Of a stretch of 64,000 bases of DNA, positions 60,891 to 64,000 are shown piece by piece. The stretch covers positions 62,001 through 126,000 of the forward strand of contig NZ_CABVLY010000010.1 in assembly GCF_902498995.1 (NCBI RefSeq), written 5' to 3'. Below the pieces are notes generated by a model, which was given only the letters and a program-made list of their open reading frames with translations, was not told the origin of the DNA and ran no database searches. The stretch comes from Burkholderia anthina (lineage in GTDB: Bacteria > Pseudomonadota > Gammaproteobacteria > Burkholderiales > Burkholderiaceae). Within the stretch, counting starts at the first letter, position 1; every line of letters starts with the position of its first letter. The position numbers were made by a program, and so were the translations under genes.

Positions 60891-60919
60891 AAAAAAGGAC
60901 CGCCAGGCGGTCCTTCTTT
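60891..60919. terminator. Bidirectional terminator between the immunity-like gene and tssL
   Basis: Perfect stem aaggaccgcc (60895-60904) / ggcggtcctt (60906-60915). Minus-strand reading ends in six Ts, so it terminates the tss operon; plus reading gives a shorter T-rich end. Confidence 0.88.
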
Positions 60920-60957
60920 CACGAAGCATCAGCGCCGGAGCGCAGCCCCGCCCCTCA

Positions 60958-61740
60958 TCAAGGCAACGAAATCGTCAAATTCGCCGACTCCGGCCCGACC
61001 TTGATGATCTGCGAGTAAGGCGCCAACGCCTGCAGCGTCTTGTCCTTCAGATACGTATTGAGCCCGAGATACCCGAGCAACGCGACGAGCGCGAACACCG
61101 CGCCAATCGCCCACACCGGCACTTCACGCTTCAACCGGTGCGCAATCTGATCCGGCAGCGGCCAATGCGGCGCAAACGGCGCGCGCTTGCCCTTCATATG
61201 CGCGATTTCGTCGCCCAGCCGCGCGGTGAGATAAGCCAGCTTCTCCGGCCCTTCGAGCAGATACTTGCCCTGGAACCCCAGCAGCAGGCACATATGAAAC
61301 ACCTCGAGCGACTGCAGCCGCGCCGCGCCCTGCGCGCGACATTCCTCGAGGTACTGAAAGAACTTCTCCCCGGCGAGCTGCTCGCCGAACAACACGAGCT
61401 GCAGCGGCCGGCGTTCCCAGTCGGTGCGGATCTTGAACTGCGACGACAGCACCATTTCATCGACGGCCGCGCAGTACGCGAACTTCGCGCCGTACACGTC
61501 CTCGGCGGGAATGTTCAGCTTCTTCGCCCCGCGCTCGAAATCCGACAGGAATTCCTGGATCTTCGTGCTGAACTCGCTCGCGCTGTCCGGCTCCCGCCCG
61601 TTCTTGAGCAGGAACAGCATGAAGAACCCGTCGTACAACAGATCGAGCAGCGAGCGAGCCTGGAACGCGGCGTCGGTCGATGCCGGGGTGTGCATGGGGG
61701 CCGGCGCGTTGTCGCCGAACAGGGAAGGCGCGTAGCTCAT
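60958..61740 (-). CDS. tssL: T6SS membrane-complex protein TssL (DotU/IcmH type)
   Basis: 260-aa inner-membrane component that bridges the T6SS baseplate to the TssJ-TssM envelope complex. Cytoplasmic hook-like domain with FAYCAAVDEMVL (87-98), LFGEQLAGEKFF (118-128) and LLLGFQGKY (152-160); a single membrane helix near residues 209-228 and a short periplasmic tail, without an OmpA-like peptidoglycan-binding domain. ATGA overlap with tssK upstream. Last gene of the operon here. Confidence 0.94.
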   Translation of the reverse strand: MSYAPSLFGDNAPAPMHTPASTDAAFQARSLLDLLYDGFFMLFLLKNGREPDSASEFSTKIQEFLSDFERGAKKLNIPAEDVYGAKFAYCAAVDEMVLSSQFKIRTDWERRPLQLVLFGEQLAGEKFFQYLEECRAQGAARLQSLEVFHMCLLLGFQGKYLLEGPEKLAYLTARLGDEIAHMKGKRAPFAPHWPLPDQIAHRLKREVPVWAIGAVFALVALLGYLGLNTYLKDKTLQALAPYSQIIKVGPESANLTISLP

Positions 61741-63083
61741 GATGTGACCGCGATCAGTTCGAATTTCAGGTCATTGATGCCAGTCGGCGCGTAGATCATC
61801 GCGGACTGGGCCTGCAGCATGCGCTCGTATAGCGCGCCGCGCGAATCGAGCGAGAAATAGCACGCGCCCGGCCGTACAGGGATCGCGGGCGGCACCTGCG
61901 GCGTGTACGACAGCCGCACGCCCGGCATGGCCGACAGCACGAGCTTGTCGACGTCGTCCGGTGCGCCGACCTTGAAGCGGGCCGGCACGGCATCGACGAG
62001 CTCGACGTTCGGCATGTCCGCGGACACCGCCAGATAGAACTCGGTCTTGTCGTCGATCTTGCCCGAATCGAGGCGGCCGAGATGGAACGACGGCCGCACT
62101 TCGTCGAGCGTGATCGCGAAGTAGCGCGTCGAGATCACGGTGTCGAGCAGCTCGCGCAGCATCAGGTCGAGACGCGCGAAGCTCGGGCCCGGATCGTCGT
62201 GCCGGTAGACGGGCAGATCCGCGAGCGTGTAGCCCTTCGAGAAGGTCATCAACTGGCCCGCGAGGCGCAGCAGTTCCTGGAACAGCCGCTCGGGATGCAG
62301 CGCGGCGTGCTGATGCAGGTGCGCGAGCGTCGCGAACGCGGCGTTCGCGGTGTGCAGCAGCCAGAACGACGCGATGTCGCCAGAGCGGAACTCGATGATG
62401 TTCTTCGACGGCTCGCGATGAAAACCGTACAACGCATTGACCTTCGCCTGCAGCGCATCGACCAGCTGGCGCAGCCGCTGGTGCAGGATCGGCGATGCCT
62501 CGATCGCGAGGCACGGCGGCACGAAGCTGTCGTCGATCTCGAAGCCGGACGTCGCGGTGCGGCGCACGCGCACGAGCGGCACCGACAACAGCTGGTCGCG
62601 CGGCTCGCTATGCGCGATCAGCTTGACCTGCGTCTTCAGGAACGTGATGTCGGCTTCGGCGGCGTCGGTGAAGTTGTCGGCGACGCTCGTCTGCTCGCTG
62701 ACGAAGCGTGTCATGAAGCCGGCGGCCGGATCGTCGCTGTAGTTGGTGCCGTTCTCGCGCAGCGGATGCAGCGCGAGATAGAACACGAAGTCGTTGATGC
62801 CGTCGGGCAGCGTGTCCAGTGCGATCGGCGGCGGCAGGTCGTCGGCCTGCGGCGCGGCATACAGCGCGCCGTCCGGGAACACGAGCGCGAGTTCGGCCAC
62901 GCGCAGCACGTTGCTGCCGAGCGCATCGCGATCGATGCGCACCGAGCGCACGCCCCAGTTGTACGGCTGGATCGCCTGGATGGATTCGAACAGGCGCGCC
63001 TCATGGTAGGCGTCCTGTCGCTGAAAGTGTTGAGGCCGGAGGAACAGCCCTTCCCCCCAAAGCACCTTGGCCGAATAACTCAT
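61737..63083 (-). CDS. tssK: T6SS baseplate protein TssK
   Basis: 448-aa baseplate adaptor that links the baseplate to the TssL/TssM membrane complex. N terminus VLWGEGLFLRPQHFQRQDAYHE is the family's hallmark; further blocks such as YFAITLDEVRPSFHLGRLDSGK and the C-terminal shoulder are present. It lies between tssJ and tssL, a standard arrangement. Confidence 0.95.
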   Translation of the reverse strand: MSYSAKVLWGEGLFLRPQHFQRQDAYHEARLFESIQAIQPYNWGVRSVRIDRDALGSNVLRVAELALVFPDGALYAAPQADDLPPPIALDTLPDGINDFVFYLALHPLRENGTNYSDDPAAGFMTRFVSEQTSVADNFTDAAEADITFLKTQVKLIAHSEPRDQLLSVPLVRVRRTATSGFEIDDSFVPPCLAIEASPILHQRLRQLVDALQAKVNALYGFHREPSKNIIEFRSGDIASFWLLHTANAAFATLAHLHQHAALHPERLFQELLRLAGQLMTFSKGYTLADLPVYRHDDPGPSFARLDLMLRELLDTVISTRYFAITLDEVRPSFHLGRLDSGKIDDKTEFYLAVSADMPNVELVDAVPARFKVGAPDDVDKLVLSAMPGVRLSYTPQVPPAIPVRPGACYFSLDSRGALYERMLQAQSAMIYAPTGINDLKFELIAVTS

Positions 63084-63185
63084 GTCAAATCCGGTTAATG
63101 TGGCGTTGCGATGTAATCGATTTGTTCGTGCCCGAATTAATCGCCAATTTGTTAACTCTTGTTAATTGACATTCGTGCGTCATGT
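63084..63185 (-). other. AT-rich gap between tssJ and tssK
   Basis: 102 bp, clearly richer in A+T than its flanks, with a GTTAAC palindrome. It could carry an internal promoter for tssKL, but no confident hexamer pair was found. Confidence 0.3.
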
Positions 63186-63797
63186 TTAACCGCAGGTGAC
63201 CGATGAAAGCAAATTCAGCGGTTGCGACGGCGCACCTTGTTGCGGTGCGATGACCGAGCCGTCGGTGACCGTCATCGCGCAATTATGCAGGCCGATGATT
63301 ATGCCGGATTTCTCCGACTTCACCGGGTCGAACGTCAGTTTCCATCGCTGGAGTGCGGGATCGCGGAACAATGCAACGATGCCGAATGCCTGCGCTTCGC
63401 GCGACACCTTTTCGGTTGCCGTATAGCGCTGGCCCGGAATCAGCGTGATTTCGCGCACGTTCAGCAGATCGGCGCCCAATGCGGCCTTTTCCTTGGTCGG
63501 GTCGGTGAATGCGTCGAACGGCGCCTGCTGGAACGAGGTCGGGTCCTTCAGCGCGTAGAGTCGCACCACCAATGCGAGCGGCTTGTGGTCGTTCGCGGCG
63601 TTGAGGTTGGGCGCGGCCGCAAGCGTGAGACCGATGTTGCGCGGGGGTTTCTGTGCGTCGGGCACGTCGGGCTTGCCGATGCCGGCCGCCTGCATGACGG
63701 CGCTCGCGGCCGAGCCGAGCAACGGAGCGGCCGCACATCCGGCCAGGAGTGCGCAGGCAATCAGCGGCAGCGCATAGCGAATCATGGACGATCTCAT
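63186..63797 (-). CDS. tssJ: T6SS outer-membrane lipoprotein TssJ
   Basis: 203-aa lipoprotein that binds the periplasmic part of TssM. Signal peptide with lipobox LLAGC (C21 from the Met at 63797; alternatives at 63785 and 63833). TssJ transthyretin-like features: LALVVRLYALKDPTSFQQAPFDAF and the loop region followed by LIPGQRYTATEKVS. First gene seen of a minus-strand tss run that is probably continued outside the window. Confidence 0.92.
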   Translation of the reverse strand: MRSSMIRYALPLIACALLAGCAAAPLLGSAASAVMQAAGIGKPDVPDAQKPPRNIGLTLAAAPNLNAANDHKPLALVVRLYALKDPTSFQQAPFDAFTDPTKEKAALGADLLNVREITLIPGQRYTATEKVSREAQAFGIVALFRDPALQRWKLTFDPVKSEKSGIIIGLHNCAMTVTDGSVIAPQQGAPSQPLNLLSSVTCG

Positions 63798-64000
63798 CGT
63801 ATTTCCGGCGTGCCGCCTTTTGCTCCCTGTCAAAACTGCCGGGTATTTCCGCGTCGTTGCGAATGTCCCGCTTATCTGTCGTTCAACTATTAAGCGCGCA
63901 TGCGCTACGACGTGCTTCCGGCAAATTTTTCCGCAACCAGCGTGCGATGCCGTCGAATCAGTAAAACTTGCGCATTCCGGTCGAAACGAAAGCCCGCGAG
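63798..64000 (-). other. Upstream region of tssJ at the window edge
   Basis: No gene is supported in these 203 bp. It likely carries the promoter region of tssJKL; a TTGACA (minus strand, near 63827) occurs but lacks a matching -10. Confidence 0.35.

Overview
The window is about 64 kb of high-GC (roughly two-thirds G+C) proteobacterial chromosome. Gene content and order point to Burkholderia, most likely a Burkholderia cepacia complex chromosome 1. The main indicators are the linked set murA-hisGDCB-marC-hisHAFIE-tatABC-degQ-nif3-petABC-sspAB, an mla operon with mlaA inside it, a thiOSGE operon, and a type VI secretion (T6SS) locus. This is inferred from order and family resemblance; no database search was possible.

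Layout. 1-2.7 kb: end of a glycerol-3-phosphate ABC importer operon (ugpE partial, ugpC, ugpQ). 2.9-4.5 kb: OmpW porin (minus) and a REP-associated-type transposase protein that has lost its catalytic residues. 4.6-11.1 kb: gltBD glutamate synthase. 11.3-18.7 kb: Na+/alanine symporter and thpR (plus), then a minus-strand set of D-amino-acid dehydrogenase, MFS transporter, a tyrosine-less SDR and an SbmA/YddA-like ABC transporter. 18.9-22.7 kb: TPP riboswitch and thiOSGE.

22.7-30.5 kb: Mla retrograde phospholipid transport (mlaFED-mlaA-mlaCB), an ABC-2 exporter pair (yadGH-like), ibaG and murA. 30.5-38.4 kb: the whole histidine pathway from hisG to hisE with marC inside it. 38.5-41.1 kb: a DUF4870-type membrane protein, a HIT protein and tatABC. 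41.2-47.5 kb: DegQ-type protease (minus), Nif3-like protein, the cytochrome bc1 complex petABC, sspA and sspB. 47.5-48.8 kb: tRNA-Thr(UGU) followed by eroded DNA holding the remains of a LytTR response regulator. 48.8-49.6 kb: an orphan amino-acid-binding protein.

50-60.9 kb is the accessory region: vgrG, a large rhs gene with an SHH-type nuclease tip, its SUKH (SMI1/KNR4) immunity gene, a displaced (orphan) Rhs tip joined through an exact 26-bp copy of the rhs core, a second immunity gene, an IS256-family remnant, a frameshifted immunity-like gene, a scrap of rhs core and a further immunity-like gene related to the frameshifted one. It reads as a stacked toxin/immunity cassette array. 60.9-63.8 kb: tssL, tssK and tssJ (minus), the edge of a T6SS cluster that continues past the window and would supply the machine that delivers the VgrG/Rhs payload.

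Most of the window is ordinary core genome. The points most worth following are the Rhs tip-switching array, the orphan tip and its immunity proteins, the catalytically dead transposase next to gltB, a palindromic element read through in frame by the ABC-2 permease gene, and a short ORF coupled to thiO under the TPP riboswitch.
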